From an uncultured Collinsella sp. (lineage in GTDB: Bacteria > Actinomycetota > Coriobacteriia > Coriobacteriales > Coriobacteriaceae): a stretch of 64,000 nucleotides of DNA. Positions 62,744 to 64,000 of this stretch are shown in pieces. Position 1 is the stretch's first letter; each line of letters opens with the position of its first letter. The notes under the pieces were generated by a model that made no database searches, was not told the DNA's origin, and saw only the letters and a program-made list of their open reading frames with translations. The stretch spans positions 1 through 64,000 of the forward strand of contig CAUBPS010000005.1 in the NCBI GenBank assembly GCA_958437935.1, given 5' to 3'. Made by a program: the position numbers and the translations under genes.

Positions 62744-64000
62744 CTAGTGGGTCTTGCGGCGCTTGATCAGCATGATGAGGGCTATCACTACGAGCGTTGC
62801 TCCCGCTGCTGCTGCAGTGGCGACTAGGGCGAATGTTTGGTCGCCGGTGTTTGCGAGGTTCTTCGCTGTGGTCGTAGTCTTGACCTTGGTGTCGATCTTA
62901 GCTCCGTTGTCGGACTTGGGCTTGTCCGGGTTCGTCGGGGTCTCAGGAGTCTCGGGGTCCTTTGAGCCTTCGGAATCGGTTGGGCCGGCGGTGTTTACCA
63001 GCGTATGGTCCAGGAACTTCTTGGCGCCCGCACTTGCCTGTGAGAACAGGCGGCGCGTGCGGATCGGGGTGGCGTTCACCGTTGTGGGCGCCGTCTCCTC
63101 GGCCTCGATATTCACGAGCGTCGTGCCGGTGTCGAGGCCCACGTCGTTGTATCCCACGTGGCAGTAATACTGCGCACCGTCATCGTCTGCGGTCAGGTCA
63201 ATCTCGAGCTTTGAGGCCGTTCCAGCCGCGAGGTTGCCATCGGCACCCACGAGCTTAAACTCTGTCTCGCCGCGGCCCTTGCGGTACCACATATAGGTCG
63301 GTGCCAGCCCTGTTTCGCTATCGTCGGCACCGAGTTGCTTCACATGGCCAATCGCCGAGAGCGTCAGGTGGCTTCCCGCCGCGCGCTCAACCGAAGAGTC
63401 GTATCCAAGATCCGACCCCTCCGCAGCATCCGCCGCAGGTCCGCTCACGGTCATCGTCATGCCATCGGGCATGGTCTTGACCGTGATGATTGCCGAGCGA
63501 ATACCTGTTTCGGTCGTGGATCCGTTCTTAACGGCGGCGATGGCGAATCGATACTCCGTATTGGGCTGCAGCCCATCCCACTTGAGCGAGGTCTGCGTGT
63601 TGTCGGCAATCTTCCAGCTATTGACGACCGCATCCGCCGCATTGCTCTGCAGCATGCCCACGCCGTAGCTAAAGCCACTCTTGTTTGCGAGTACATCGTC
63701 CCAGCTAAACGTAACGCTGGTCGAATCGACGGCGTTTGCCGTAAAGCCCGTCACGGCCGGCGCGTCGGGCATCTCGACGTCCTTAACGTCATAGCCCACG
63801 ATCCAGAACTGGTCGGTGTCCTTGGTGCCGAGCTTGTCGCCCGAGTCTGCCTCGAACTTGTCGACATCCACCGCGTTGACGCCCAGACGCCACACAAAAC
63901 CGTACTTGCCCTGCGCGGCCTCGGGCAGGTTGTCGACGGTGCCGCCGTATTCGGTCGATTCACTCGAGGAGTTACCCGTAGTAAAGCCGGCGTTGGCACC
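62744..64000 (-). CDS. Sortase-anchored surface protein with Ig/FnIII-like domains (5' end outside window)
   Basis: The last 418 residues of a large cell-wall protein; the frame stays open to the window edge. A fibronectin type III-like domain (VTGFTANAVDSTSVTFSWDD, then GLQPNTEYRFAIAAV), followed by an Ig-like domain containing LEIDLTADDDGAQYYC, a Pro/Thr/Lys spacer (KDPETPETPTNPDKPKS), and the sorting signal LANTG with a membrane helix and RRKTH tail. LAxTG-type signals are typical of Actinobacterial sortases. Probably an adhesin; no sortase gene is in the window. Confidence 0.88.
   Translation of the reverse strand, partial: GANAGFTTGNSSSESTEYGGTVDNLPEAAQGKYGFVWRLGVNAVDVDKFEADSGDKLGTKDTDQFWIVGYDVKDVEMPDAPAVTGFTANAVDSTSVTFSWDDVLANKSGFSYGVGMLQSNAADAVVNSWKIADNTQTSLKWDGLQPNTEYRFAIAAVKNGSTTETGIRSAIITVKTMPDGMTMTVSGPAADAAEGSDLGYDSSVERAAGSHLTLSAIGHVKQLGADDSETGLAPTYMWYRKGRGETEFKLVGADGNLAAGTASKLEIDLTADDDGAQYYCHVGYNDVGLDTGTTLVNIEAEETAPTTVNATPIRTRRLFSQASAGAKKFLDHTLVNTAGPTDSEGSKDPETPETPTNPDKPKSDNGAKIDTKVKTTTTAKNLANTGDQTFALVATAAAAGATLVVIALIMLIKRRKTH

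Overview
This window looks like chromosomal DNA of a high-GC gut Coriobacteriia bacterium, most likely Collinsella (Actinomycetota). That is an inference from the 16S gene at the left edge, the protein families, and the gene order; no database was searched. The 16S rRNA gene (minus strand, 3' end cut by the window) occupies 1-1398.

Layout. 1.8-6.1 kb: phosphohexomutase, homocysteine methyltransferase with a DtxR/MntR-type regulator, and peptidase T. 6.3-24.5 kb, minus strand: an ancient housekeeping cluster read as prfA - prmC - tsaC - glpK - upp - atpI/BEFHAGDC - murA - lytR. The same order (prfA, prmC, tsaC, upp, atp, murA) is known from Firmicutes such as Bacillus. Here it is split by a hicAB toxin-antitoxin pair (19.3-19.9 kb) and by an IS110-family (IS1111-group) insertion sequence (21.7-23.3 kb). 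24.7-31.3 kb: M20 peptidase, polar amino-acid ABC transporter, aldose epimerase and an acidic membrane protein. 31.5-36 kb: MFS exporter, low-molecular-weight phosphatase, DUF4143-type ATPase, a TIGR04076-type Cys protein and pyridoxal kinase. 36.5-40.7 kb: a MarR-controlled heterodimeric ABC exporter. 40.9-46.5 kb: diguanylate cyclase, then a LysR-SDR-MFS-Gfo/Idh catabolic locus. 46.9-53.8 kb: Tex, transaldolase-like enzyme, HAD phosphatase and RlmKL. 53.9-58.7 kb: a KdpDE-like two-component system beside a Kup potassium transporter. 58.8-64 kb: nitroreductase, LTA-synthase-like enzyme, repeats and a sortase-anchored surface protein cut by the right edge.

The most unusual content is between the genes. 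At least four copies (6.1, 23.3, 29.2 and 36.2 kb) of a composite element of about 150 bp share short boxes (GTCAGCGA, GCAGCGTCGA) but have different stem sequences that stay paired, which is direct evidence that the fold is selected or required. The IS1111-group element sits exactly inside the GTCAGCGA box of one copy, with no target duplication, so this repeat family looks like its natural target. The non-coding 3' segment of the IS contains a 9-nt match to the IS's own predicted circle junction, as expected for a bridge/seek RNA donor guide. A second family of about 33-bp palindromes (core ACAAAGGGAC) has six copies, most of them close to stop codons, again with compensatory arm changes. 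Several single long palindromes and a four-unit tandem array of hairpins (62.4-62.7 kb) complete a genome rich in structured repeats.
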